The notes below the pieces were generated by a model. That model was not told where the DNA came from. It worked only from the letters and a program-made list of their open reading frames with translations, and searched no databases. Source: Arcuatula senhousia (Eukaryota > Mollusca > Bivalvia > Mytilida > Mytilidae). From it: a DNA stretch of 64,000 nt. The stretch spans positions 60,486,686 through 60,550,685 of the forward strand of contig OZ020306.1 in assembly GCA_963971305.1 (NCBI GenBank), written 5' to 3'. Of the stretch, positions 32,101 to 45,900 are shown piece after piece. The position numbers were made by a program, and so were the translations under genes. Positions within the stretch are counted from its first letter, which is position 1. Each line of letters opens with the position of its first letter.

Positions 32101-35100
32101 CGCCAAAAATGACGTCCTAGATTTTTGGTGTACACTTGCCGTATGAGGATATAAAATAAAACTATAAATAGTATACCGTTCTACTTGGTACCGCCTAATA
32201 GCTGAGATGTAGGGCTACATTGTGCACCTTAAACGAAGCGCGTAGCGCGCAAGACCGCTCGGCATATCCCGATATCTTCTTTTTTTCAACTTGTTTTTTT
32301 AGTTCCGCGACGCCAAAAATGACGTCCTAGATTTTTGGTGTACACTTGCCGTATGAGGATATAAAATAAAACTATAAATAGTATACCGTTCTACTTGGTA
32401 CCGCCTAATAGCTGAGATGTAGGGCTACATTGTGCACCTTAAACGAAGCGCGTAGCGCGCAAGACCGCTCGGCATATCCCGATATCTTCTTTTTTTCAAC
32501 TTGTTTTTTTAGTTCCGCGACGCCAAAAATGACGTCCTAGATTTTTGGTGTACACTTGCCGTATGAGGATATAAAATAAAACTATAAATAGTATACCGTT
32601 CTACTTGGTACCGCCTAATAGCTGAGATGTAGGGCTACATTGTGCACCTTAAACGAAGCGCGTAGCGCGCAAGACCGCTCGGCATATCCCGATATCTTCT
32701 TTTTTTCAACTTGTTTTTTTAGTTCCGCGACGCCAAAAATGACGTCCTAGATTTTTGGTGTACACTTGCCGTATGAGGATATAAAATAAAACTATAAATA
32801 GTATACCGTTCTACTTGGTACCGCCTAATAGCTGAGATGTAGGGCTACATTGTGCACCTTAAACGAAGCGCGTAGCGCGCAAGACCGCTCGGCATATCCC
32901 GATATCTTCTTTTTTTCAACTTGTTTTTTTAGTTCCGCGACGCCAAAAATGACGTCCTAGATTTTTGGTGTACACTTGCCGTATGAGGATATAAAATAAA
33001 ACTATAAATAGTATACCGTTCTACTTGGTACCGCCTAATAGCTGAGATGTAGGGCTACATTGTGCACCTTAAACGAAGCGCGTAGCGCGCAAGACCGCTC
33101 GGCATATCCCGATATCTTCTTTTTTTCAACTTGTTTTTTTAGTTCCGCGACGCCAAAAATGACGTCCTAGATTTTTGGTGTACACTTGCCGTATGAGGAT
33201 ATAAAATAAAACTATAAATAGTATACCGTTCTACTTGGTACCGCCTAATAGCTGAGATGTAGGGCTACATTGTGCACCTTAAACGAAGCGCGTAGCGCGC
33301 AAGACCGCTCGGCATATCCCGATATCTTCTTTTTTTCAACTTGTTTTTTTAGTTCCGCGACGCCAAAAATGACGTCCTAGATTTTTGGTGTACACTTGCC
33401 GTATGAGGATATAAAATAAAACTATAAATAGTATACCGTTCTACTTGGTACCGCCTAATAGCTGAGATGTAGGGCTACATTGTGCACCTTAAACGAAGCG
33501 CGTAGCGCGCAAGACCGCTCGGCATATCCCGATATCTTCTTTTTTTCAACTTGTTTTTTTAGTTCCGCGACGCCAAAAATGACGTCCTAGATTTTTGGTG
33601 TACACTTGCCGTATGAGGATATAAAATAAAACTATAAATAGTATACCGTTCTACTTGGTACCGCCTAATAGCTGAGATGTAGGGCTACATTGTGCACCTT
33701 AAACGAAGCGCGTAGCGCGCAAGACCGCTCGGCATATCCCGATATCTTCTTTTTTTCAACTTGTTTTTTTAGTTCCGCGACGCCAAAAATGACGTCCTAG
33801 ATTTTTGGTGTACACTTGCCGTATGAGGATATAAAATAAAACTATAAATAGTATACCGTTCTACTTGGTACCGCCTAATAGCTGAGATGTAGGGCTACAT
33901 TGTGCACCTTAAACGAAGCGCGTAGCGCGCAAGACCGCTCGGCATATCCCGATATCTTCTTTTTTTCAACTTGTTTTTTTAGTTCCGCGACGCCAAAAAT
34001 GACGTCCTAGATTTTTGGTGTACACTTGCCGTATGAGGATATAAAATAAAACTATAAATAGTATACCGTTCTACTTGGTACCGCCTAATAGCTGAGATGT
34101 AGGGCTACATTGTGCACCTTAAACGAAGCGCGTAGCGCGCAAGACCGCTCGGCATATCCCGATATCTTCTTTTTTTCAACTTGTTTTTTTAGTTCCGCGA
34201 CGCCAAAAATGACGTCCTAGATTTTTGGTGTACACTTGCCGTATGAGGATATAAAATAAAACTATAAATAGTATACCGTTCTACTTGGTACCGCCTAATA
34301 GCTGAGATGTAGGGCTACATTGTGCACCTTAAACGAAGCGCGTAGCGCGCAAGACCGCTCGGCATATCCCGATATCTTCTTTTTTTCAACTTGTTTTTTT
34401 AGTTCCGCGACGCCAAAAATGACGTCCTAGATTTTTGGTGTACACTTGCCGTATGAGGATATAAAATAAAACTATAAATAGTATACCGTTCTACTTGGTA
34501 CCGCCTAATAGCTGAGATGTAGGGCTACATTGTGCACCTTAAACGAAGCGCGTAGCGCGCAAGACCGCTCGGCATATCCCGATATCTTCTTTTTTTCAAC
34601 TTGTTTTTTTAGTTCCGCGACGCCAAAAATGACGTCCTAGATTTTTGGTGTACACTTGCCGTATGAGGATATAAAATAAAACTATAAATAGTATACCGTT
34701 CTACTTGGTACCGCCTAATAGCTGAGATGTAGGGCTACATTGTGCACCTTAAACGAAGCGCGTAGCGCGCAAGACCGCTCGGCATATCCCGATATCTTCT
34801 TTTTTTCAACTTGTTTTTTTAGTTCCGCGACGCCAAAAATGACGTCCTAGATTTTTGGTGTACACTTGCCGTATGAGGATATAAAATAAAACTATAAATA
34901 GTATACCGTTCTACTTGGTACCGCCTAATAGCTGAGATGTAGGGCTACATTGTGCACCTTAAACGAAGCGCGTAGCGCGCAAGACCGCTCGGCATATCCC
35001 GATATCTTCTTTTTTTCAACTTGTTTTTTTAGTTCCGCGACGCCAAAAATGACGTCCTAGATTTTTGGTGTACACTTGCCGTATGAGGATATAAAATAAA

Positions 35101-36390
35101 ACTATAAATAGTATACCGTTCTACTTGGTACCGCCTAATAGCTGAGATGTAGGGCTACATTGTGCACCTTAAACGAAGCGCGTAGCGCGCAAGACCGCTC
35201 GGCATATCCCGATATCTTCTTTTTTTCAACTTGTTTTTTTAGTTCCGCGACGCCAAAAATGACGTCCTAGATTTTTGGTGTACACTTGCCGTATGAGGAT
35301 ATAAAATAAAACTATAAATAGTATACCGTTCTACTTGGTACCGCCTAATAGCTGAGATGTAGGGCTACATTGTGCACCTTAAACGAAGCGCGTAGCGCGC
35401 AAGACCGCTCGGCATATCCCGATATCTTCTTTTTTTCAACTTGTTTTTTTAGTTCCGCGACGCCAAAAATGACGTCCTAGATTTTTGGTGTACACTTGCC
35501 GTATGAGGATATAAAATAAAACTATAAATAGTATACCGTTCTACTTGGTACCGCCTAATAGCTGAGATGTAGGGCTACATTGTGCACCTTAAACGAAGCG
35601 CGTAGCGCGCAAGACCGCTCGGCATATCCCGATATCTTCTTTTTTTCAACTTGTTTTTTTAGTTCCGCGACGCCAAAAATGACGTCCTAGATTTTTGGTG
35701 TACACTTGCCGTATGAGGATATAAAATAAAACTATAAATAGTATACCGTTCTACTTGGTACCGCCTAATAGCTGAGATGTAGGGCTACATTGTGCACCTT
35801 AAACGAAGCGCGTAGCGCGCAAGACCGCTCGGCATATCCCGATATCTTCTTTTTTTCAACTTGTTTTTTTAGTTCCGCGACGCCAAAAATGACGTCCTAG
35901 ATTTTTGGTGTACACTTGCCGTATGAGGATATAAAATAAAACTATAAATAGTATACCGTTCTACTTGGTACCGCCTAATAGCTGAGATGTAGGGCTACAT
36001 TGTGCACCTTAAACGAAGCGCGTAGCGCGCAAGACCGCTCGGCATATCCCGATATCTTCTTTTTTTCAACTTGTTTTTTTAGTTCCGCGACGCCAAAAAT
36101 GACGTCCTAGATTTTTGGTGTACACTTGCCGTATGAGGATATAAAATAAAACTATAAATAGTATACCGTTCTACTTGGTACCGCCTAATAGCTGAGATGT
36201 AGGGCTACATTGTGCACCTTAAACGAAGCGCGTAGCGCGCAAGACCGCTCGGCATATCCCGATATCTTCTTTTTTTCAACTTGTTTTTTTAGTTCCGCGA
36301 CGCCAAAAATGACGTCCTAGATTTTTGGTGTACACTTGCCGTATGAGGATATAAAATAAAACTATAAATAGTATACCGTTCTACTTGGTA
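23136..36390 (+). repeat. Invariant satellite block (about 63 identical monomers)
   Basis: From the boundary to 36,390 I see no base difference between monomers, and there is zero net length change over 62 periods (23,341 and 36,361 are in identical register). The block starts with a truncated copy: TATCCCGATATC (23136-23147) runs directly into GTTCTACTTGGTACC, skipping most of a monomer. Confidence 0.93.
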
Positions 36391-36960
36391 CCAGCCTAAT
36401 AGCTGAGATGTAGGGCTACATTGTGCACCTTAAACGAAGCGCGTAGCGCGCAAGACCGCTCGGCATATCCCGATATCTTCTTTTTTTCAACTTGTTTTTT
36501 TAGTTCCGCGACGCCAAAAATGACGTCCTAGATTTTTGGTGTACACTTGCCGTATGAGGATATAAAATAAAACTATAAATAGTATACCGTTCTACTTGGT
36601 ACCGCCTAATAGCTGAGATGTAGGGCTACATTGTGCACCTTAAACGAAGCGCGTAGCGCGCAAGACCGCTCGGCATATCCCGATATCTTCTTTTTTTCAA
36701 CTTGTTTTTTTACTTGCCGTATGAGGATATAAAATAAAACTATAAATAGTATACCGTTCTACTTGGTACCGCCTAATAGCTGAGATGTAGGGCATACATT
36801 GTGCACCTTAAACGAAGCGCGTAGCGCGCAAGACCGCTCGGCATATCCCGATATCTTCTTTTTTTCAACTTGTTTTTTAGTTCCGCGACGCCAAAAATGA
36901 CGTCCCTAGATTTTTGGTTTTAGTTCCGCGACGCCAAAAATGACGTCCTAGATTTTTGGT
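36391..36960 (+). repeat. Disrupted satellite monomers (indel cluster)
   Basis: Within 570 bases there are an extra A (GGTACCAGCCTAAT), a deletion of about 60 bases that joins the T run to ACTTGCCGTATG (36,711), an extra A in GGGCATACATT, a shortened T run, an extra C in GACGTCCCTAG, and a partial duplication of about 47 bases (TTTTTGGTTTTAGTTCCG near 36,915). Neighbouring monomers on both sides are perfect. Confidence 0.85.
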
Positions 36961-39900
36961 GTACACTTGCCGTATGAGGATATAAAATAAAACTATAAAT
37001 AGTATACCGTTCTACTTGGTACCGCCTAATAGCTGAGATGTAGGGCTACATTGTGCACCTTAAACGAAGCGCGTAGCGCGCAAGACCGCTCGGCATATCC
37101 CGATATCTTCTTTTTTTCAACTTGTTTTTTTAGTTCCGCGACGCCAAAAATGACGTCCTAGATTTTTGGTGTACACTTGCCGTATGAGGATATAAAATAA
37201 AACTATAAATAGTATACCGTTCTACTTGGTACCGCCTAATAGCTGAGATGTAGGGCTACATTGTGCACCTTAAACGAAGCGCGTAGCGCGCAAGACCGCT
37301 CGGCATATCCCGATATCTTCTTTTTTTCAACTTGTTTTTTTAGTTCCGCGACGCCAAAAATGACGTCCTAGATTTTTGGTGTACACTTGCCGTATGAGGA
37401 TATAAAATAAAACTATAAATAGTATACCGTTCTACTTGGTACCGCCTAATAGCTGAGATGTAGGGCTACATTGTGCACCTTAAACGAAGCGCGTAGCGCG
37501 CAAGACCGCTCGGCATATCCCGATATCTTCTTTTTTTCAACTTGTTTTTTTAGTTCCGCGACGCCAAAAATGACGTCCTAGATTTTTGGTGTACACTTGC
37601 CGTATGAGGATATAAAATAAAACTATAAATAGTATACCGTTCTACTTGGTACCGCCTAATAGCTGAGATGTAGGGCTACATTGTGCACCTTAAACGAAGC
37701 GCGTAGCGCGCAAGACCGCTCGGCATATCCCGATATCTTCTTTTTTTCAACTTGTTTTTTTAGTTCCGCGACGCCAAAAATGACGTCCTAGATTTTTGGT
37801 GTACACTTGCCGTATGAGGATATAAAATAAAACTATAAATAGTATACCGTTCTACTTGGTACCGCCTAATAGCTGAGATGTAGGGCTACATTGTGCACCT
37901 TAAACGAAGCGCGTAGCGCGCAAGACCGCTCGGCATATCCCGATATCTTCTTTTTTTCAACTTGTTTTTTTAGTTCCGCGACGCCAAAAATGACGTCCTA
38001 GATTTTTGGTGTACACTTGCCGTATGAGGATATAAAATAAAACTATAAATAGTATACCGTTCTACTTGGTACCGCCTAATAGCTGAGATGTAGGGCTACA
38101 TTGTGCACCTTAAACGAAGCGCGTAGCGCGCAAGACCGCTCGGCATATCCCGATATCTTCTTTTTTTCAACTTGTTTTTTTAGTTCCGCGACGCCAAAAA
38201 TGACGTCCTAGATTTTTGGTGTACACTTGCCGTATGAGGATATAAAATAAAACTATAAATAGTATACCGTTCTACTTGGTACCGCCTAATAGCTGAGATG
38301 TAGGGCTACATTGTGCACCTTAAACGAAGCGCGTAGCGCGCAAGACCGCTCGGCATATCCCGATATCTTCTTTTTTTCAACTTGTTTTTTTAGTTCCGCG
38401 ACGCCAAAAATGACGTCCTAGATTTTTGGTGTACACTTGCCGTATGAGGATATAAAATAAAACTATAAATAGTATACCGTTCTACTTGGTACCGCCTAAT
38501 AGCTGAGATGTAGGGCTACATTGTGCACCTTAAACGAAGCGCGTAGCGCGAAAGACCGCTCGGCATATCCCGATATCTTCTTTTTTTCAACTTGTTTTTT
38601 TAAGTTCCGCGACGCCAAAAATGACGTCCTAGATTTTTGGTGTACACTTGCCGTATGAGGATATAAAATAAAACTATAAATAGTATACCGTTCTACTTGG
38701 TACCGCCTAATAGCTGAGATGTAGGGCTACATTGTGCACCTTAAACGAAGCGCGTAGCGCGCAAGACCGCTCGGCATATCCCGATATCTTCTTTTTTTCA
38801 ACTTGTTTTTTTAGTTCCGCGACGCCAAAAATGACGTCCTAGATTTTTGGTGTACACTTGCCGTATGAGGATATAAAATAAAACTATAAATAGTATACCG
38901 TTCTACTTGGTACCGCCTAATAGCTGAGATGTAGGGCTACATTGTGCACCTTAAACGAAGCGCTTAGCGCGCAAGACCGCTCGGCATATCCCGATATCTT
39001 CTTTTTTTCAACTTGTTTTTTTAGTTCCGCGACGCCAAAAATGACGTCCTAGATTTTTGGTGTACACTTGCCGTATGAGGATATAAAATAAAACTATAAA
39101 TAGTATACCGTTCTACTTGGTACCGCCTAATAGCTGAGATGTAGGGCTACATTGTGCACCTTAAACGAAGCGCGTAGCGCGCAAAACCGCTCGGCATATC
39201 CCGATATCTTCTTTTTTTCAACTTGTTTTTTTAGTTCCGCGACGCCAAAAATGACGTCCTAGATTTTTGGTGTACACTTGCCGTATAGGATATAAAATAA
39301 AACTATAAATAGTATACCGTTCTACTTGGTACCGCCTAATAGCTGAGATGTAGGGCTACATTGTGCACCTTAAACGAAGCGCGTAGCGCGCAAGACCGCT
39401 CGGCATATCCCGATATCTTCTTTTTTTCAACTTGTTTTTTTAGTTCCGCGACGCCAAAAATGACGTCCTAGATTTTTGGTGTACACTTGCCGTATGAGGA
39501 TATAAAATAAAACTATAAATAGTATACCGTTCTACTTGGTACCGCCTAATAGCTGAGATGTAGGGCTACATTGTGCACCTTAAACGAAGCGCGTAGCGCG
39601 CAAGACCGCTCGGCATATCCCGATATCTTCTTTTTTTCAACTTGTTTTTTTAGTTCCGCGACGCCAAAAATGACGTCCTAGATTTTTGGTGTACACTTGC
39701 CGTATGAGGATATAAAATAAAACTATAAATAGTATACCGTTCTACTTGGTACCGCCTAATAGCTGAGATGTAGGGCTACATTGTGCACCTTAAACGAAGC
39801 GCGTAGCGCGCAAGACCGCTCGGCATATCCCGATATCTTCTTTTTTTCAACTTGTTTTTTTAGTTCCGCGACGCCAAAAATGACGTCCTAGATTTTTGGT

Positions 39901-42900
39901 GTACACTTGCCGTATGAGGATATAAAATAAAACTATAAATAGTATACCGTTCTACTTGGTACCGCCTAATAGCTGAGATGTAGGGCTACATTGTGCACCT
40001 TAAACGAAGCGCGTAGCGCGCAAGACCGCTCGGCATATCCCGATATCTTCTTTTTTTCAACTTGTTTTTTTAGTTCCGCGACGCCAAAAATGACGTCCTA
40101 GATTTTTGGTGTACACTTGCCGTATGAGGATATAAAATAAAACTATAAATAGTATACCGTTCTACTTGGTACCGCCTAATAGCTGAGATGTAGGGCTACA
40201 TTGTGCACCTTAAACGAAGCGCGTAGCGCGCAAGACCGCTCGGCATATCCCGATATCTTCTTTTTTTCAACTTGTTTTTTTAGTTCCGCGACGCCAAAAA
40301 TGACGTCCTAGATTTTTGGTGTACACTTGCCGTATGAGGATATAAAATAAAACTATAAATAGTATACCGTTCTACTTGGTACCGCCTAATAGCTGAGATG
40401 TAGGGCTACATTGTGCACCTTAAACGAAGCGCGTAGCGCGCAAGACCGCTCGGCATATCCCGATATCTTCTTTTTTTCAACTTGTTTTTTTAGTTCCGCG
40501 ACGCCAAAAATGACGTCCTAGATTTTTGGTGTACACTTGCCGTATGAGGATATAAAATAAAACTATAAATAGTATACCGTTCTACTTGGTACCGCCTAAT
40601 AGCTGAGATGTAGGGCTACATTGTGCACCTTAAACGAAGCGCGTAGCGCGCAAGACCGCTCGGCATATCCCGATATCTTCTTTTTTTCAACTTGTTTTTT
40701 TAGTTCCGCGACGCCAAAAATGACGTCCTAGATTTTTGGTGTACACTTGCCGTATGAGGATATAAAATAAAACTATAAATAGTATACCGTTCTACTTGGT
40801 ACCGCCTAATAGCTGAGATGTAGGGCTACATTGTGCACCTTAAACGAAGCGCGTAGCGCGCAAGACCGCTCGGCATATCCCGATATCTTCTTTTTTTCAA
40901 CTTGTTTTTTTAGTTCCGCGACGCCAAAAATGACGTCCTAGATTTTTGGTGTACACTTGCCGTATGAGGATATAAAATAAAACTATAAATAGTATACCGT
41001 TCTACTTGGTACCGCCTAATAGCTGAGATGTAGGGCTACATTGTGCACCTTAAACGAAGCGCGTAGCGCGCAAGACCGCTCGGCATATCCCGATATCTTC
41101 TTTTTTTCAACTTGTTTTTTTAGTTCCGCGACGCCAAAAATGACGTCCTAGATTTTTGGTGTACACTTGCCGTATGAGGATANNNNNNNNNNNNNNNNNN
41201 NNNNNNNNNNNNNNNNNNNNNNNNNNNNNNNNNNNNNNNNNNNNNNNNNNNNNNNNNNNNNNNNNNNNNNNNNNNNNNNNNNTCTTTTTTTCAACTTGTT
41301 TTTTTAGTTCCGCGACGCCAAAAATGACGTCCTAGATTTTTGGTGTACACTTGCCGTATGAGGATATAAAATAAAACTATAAATAGTATACCGTTCTACT
41401 TGGTACCGCCTAATAGCTGAGATGTAGGGCTACATTGTGCACCTTAAACAAAGCGCGTAGCGCGCAAGACCGCTCGGCATATCCCGATATCTTCTTTTTT
41501 TCAACTTGTTTTTTTAGTTCCGCGACGCCAAAAATGACGTCCTAGATTTTTGGTGTACACTTGCCGTATGAGGATATAAAATAAAACTATAAATAGTATA
41601 CCGTTCTACTTGGTACCGCCTAATAGCTGAGATGTAGGGCTACATTGTGCACCTTAAACGAAGCGCGTAGCGCGCAAGACCGCTCGGCATATCCCGATAT
41701 CTTCTTTTTTTCAACTTGTTTTTTTAGTTCCGCGACGCCAAAAATGACGTCCTAGATTTTTGGTGTACACTTGCCGTATGAGGATATAAAATAAAACTAT
41801 AAATAGTATACCGTTCTACTTGGTACCGCCTAATAGCTGAGATGTAGGGCTACATTGTGCACCTTAAACGAAGCGCGTAGCGCGCAAGACCGCTCGGCAT
41901 ATCCCGATATCTTCTTTTTTTCAACTTGTTTTTTTAGTTTTGCGACGCCAAAAATGACGTCCTAGATTTTTGGTGTACACTTGCCGTATGAGGATATAAA
42001 ATAAAACTATAAATAGTATACCGTTCTACTTGGTACCGCCTAATAGCTGAGATGTAGGGCTACATTGTGCACCTTAAACGAAGCGCGTAGCGCGCAAGAC
42101 CGCTCGGCATATCCCGATATCTTCTTTTTTTCAACTTGTTTTTTTAGTTCCGCGACGCCAAAAATGACGTCCTAGATTTTTGGTGTACACTTGCCGTATG
42201 AGGATATAAAATAAAACTATAAATAGTATACCGTTCTACTTGGTACCGCCTAATAGCTGAGATGTAGGGCTACATTGTGCACCTTAAACGAAGCGCGTAG
42301 CGCGCAAGACCGCTCGGCATATCCCGATATCTTCTTTTTTTCAACTTGTTTTTTTAGTTCCGCGACGCCAAAAATGACGTCCTAGATTTTTGGTGTACAC
42401 TTGCCGTATGAGGATATAAAATAAAACTATAAATAGTATACCGTTCTACTTGGTACCGCCTAATAGCTGAGATGTAGGGCTACATTGTGCACCTTAAACG
42501 AAGCGCGTAGCGCGCAAGACCGCTCGGCATATCCCGATATCTTCTTTTTTTCAACTTGTTTTTTTAGTTCCGCGACGCCAAAAATGACGTCCTAGATTTT
42601 TGGTGTACACTTGCCGTATGAGGATATAAAATAAAACTATAAATAGTATACCGTTCTACTTGGTACCGCCTAATAGCTGAGATGTAGGGCTACATTGTGC
42701 ACCTTAAACGAAGCGCGTAGCGCGCAAGACCGCTCGGCATATACCGATATCTTCTTTTTTTCAACTTGTTTTTTTAGTTCCGCGACGCCAAAAATGACGT
42801 CCTAGATTTTTGGTGTACACTTGCCGTATGAGGATATAAAATAAAACTATAAATAGTATACCGTTCTACTTGGTACCGCCTAATAGCTGAGATGTAGGGC

Positions 42901-45900
42901 TACATTGTGCACCTTAAACGAAGCGCGTAGCGCGCAAGACCGCTCGGCATATCCCGATATCTTCTTTTTTTCAACTTGTTTTTTTAGTTCCGCGACGCCA
43001 AAAATGACGTCCTAGATTTTTGGTGTACACTTGCCGTATGAGGATATAAAATAAAACTATAAATAGTATACCGTTCTACTTGGTACCGCCTAATAGCTGA
43101 GATGTAGGGCTACATTGTGCACCTTAAACGAAGCGCGTAGCGCGCAAGACCGCTCGGCATATCCCGATATCTTCTTTTTTTCAACTTGTTTTTTTTAGTT
43201 CCGCGACGCCAAAAATGACGTCCTAGATTTTTGGTGTACACTTGCCGTATGAGGATATAAAATAAAACTATAAATAGTATACCGTTCTACTTGGTACCGC
43301 CTAATAGCTGAGATGTAGGGCTACATTGTGCACCTTAAACGAAGCGCGTAGCGCGCAAGACCGCTCGGCATATTCCGATATCTTCTTTTTTTCAACTTGT
43401 TTTTTTAGTTCCGCGACGCCAAAAATGACGTCCTAGATTTTTGGTGTACACTTGCCGTATGAGGATATAAAATAAAACTATAAATAGTATACCGTTCTAC
43501 TTGGTACCGCCTAATAGCTGAGATGTAGGGCTACATTGTGCACCTTAAACGAAGCGCGTAGCGCGCAAGACCGCTCGGCATATCCCGATATCTTCTTTTT
43601 TTCAACTTGTTTTTTTAGTTCCGCGACGCCAAAAATGACGTCCTAGATTTTTGGTGTACACTTGCCGTATGAGGATATAAAATAAAACTATAAATAGTAT
43701 ACCGTTCTACTTGGTACCGCCTAATAGCTGAGATGTAGGGCTACATTGTGCACCTTAAACGAAGCGCGTAGCGCGCAAGACCGCTCGGCATATCCCGATA
43801 TCTTCTTTTTTTCAACTTGTTTTTTTAGTTCCGCGACGCCAAAAATGACGTCCTAGATTTTTGGTGTACACTTGCCGTATGAGGATATAAAATAAAACTA
43901 TAAATAGTATACCGTTCTACTTGGTACCGCCTAATAGCTGAGATGTAGGGCTACATTGTGCACCTTAAACGAAGCGCGTAGCGCGCAAGACCGCTCGGCA
44001 TATCCCGATATCTTCTTTTTTTCAACTTGTTTTTTTAGTTCCGCGACGCCAAAAATGACGTCCTAGATTTTTGGTGTACACTTGCCGTATGAGGATATAA
44101 AATAAAACTATAAATAGTATACCGTTCTACTTGGTACCGCCTAATAGCTGAGATGTAGGGCTACATTGTGCACCTTAAACGAAGCGCGTAGCGCGCAAGA
44201 CCGCTCGGCATATCCCGATATCTTCTTTTTTTCAACTTGTTTTTTTAGTTCCGCGACGCCAAAAATGACGTCCTAGATTTTTGGTGTACACTTGCCGTAT
44301 GAGGATATAAAATAAAACTATAAATAGTATACCGTTCTACTTGGTACCGCCTAATAGCTGAGATGTAGGGCTACATTGTGCACCTTAAACGAAGCGCGTA
44401 GCGCGCAAGACCGCTCGGCATATCCCGATATCTTCTTTTTTTCAACTTGTTTTTTTAGTTCCGCGACGCCAAAAATGACGTCCTAGATTTTTGGTGTACA
44501 CTTGCCGTATGAGGATATAAAATAAAACTATAAATAGTATACCGTTCTACTTGGTACCGCCTAATAGCTGAGATGTAGGGCTACATTGTGCACCTTAAAC
44601 GAAGCGCGTAGCGCGCAAGACCGCTCGGCATATCCCGATATCTTCTTTTTTTCAACTTGTTTTTTTAGTTCCGCGACGCCAAAAATGACGTCCTAGATTT
44701 TTGGTGTACACTTGCCGTATGAGGATATAAAATAAAACTATAAATAGTATACCGTTCTACTTGGTACCGCCTAATAGCTGAGATGTAGGGCTACATTGTG
44801 CACCTTAAACGAAGCGCGTAGCGCGCAAGACCGCTCGGCATATCCCGATATCTTCTTTTTTTCAACTTGTTTTTTTAGTTCCGCGACGCCAAAAATGACG
44901 TCCTAGATTTTTGGTGTACACTTGCCGTATGAGGATATAAAATAAAACTATAAATAGTATACCGTTCTACTTGGTACCGCCTAATAGCTGAGATGTAGGG
45001 CTACATTGTGCACCTTAAACGAAGCGCGTAGCGCGCAAGACCGCTCGGCATATCCCGATATCTTCTTTTTTTCAACTTGTTTTTTTAGTTCCGCGACGCC
45101 AAAAATGACGTCCTAGATTTTTGGTGTACACTTGCCGTATGAGGATATAAAATAAAACTATAAATAGTATACCGTTCTACTTGGTACCGCCTAATAGCTG
45201 AGATGTAGGGCTACATTGTGCACCTTAAACGAAGCGCGTAGCGCGCAAGACCGCTCGGCATATCCCGATATCTTCTTTTTTTCAACTTGTTTTTTTAGTT
45301 CCGCGACGCCAAAAATGACGTCCTAGATTTTTGGTGTACACTTGCCGTATGAGGATATAAAATAAAACTATAAATAGTATACCGTTCTACTTGGTACCGC
45401 CTAATAGCTGAGATGTAGGGCTACATTGTGCACCTTAAACGAAGCGCGTAGCGCGCAAGACCGCTCGGCATATCCCGATATCTTCTTTTTTTCAACTTGT
45501 TTTTTTAGTTCCGCGACGCCAAAAATGACGTCCTAGATTTTTGGTAGTACACTTGCCGTATGAGGATATAAAATAAAACTATAAATAGTATACCGTTCTA
45601 CTTGGTACCGCCTAATAGCTGAGATGTAGGGCTACATTGTGCACCTTAAACGAAGCGCGTAGCGCGCAAGACCGCTCGGCATATCCCGATATCTTCTTTT
45701 TTTCAACTTGTTTTTTTAGTTCCGCGACGCCAAAAATGACGTCCTAGATTTTTGGTGTACACTTGCCGTATGAGGATATAAAATAAAACTATAAATAGTA
45801 TACCGTTCTACTTGGTACCGCCTAATAGCTGAGATGTAGGGCTACATTGTGCACCTTAAACGAAGCGCGTAGCGCGCAAGACCGCTCGGCATATCCCGAT

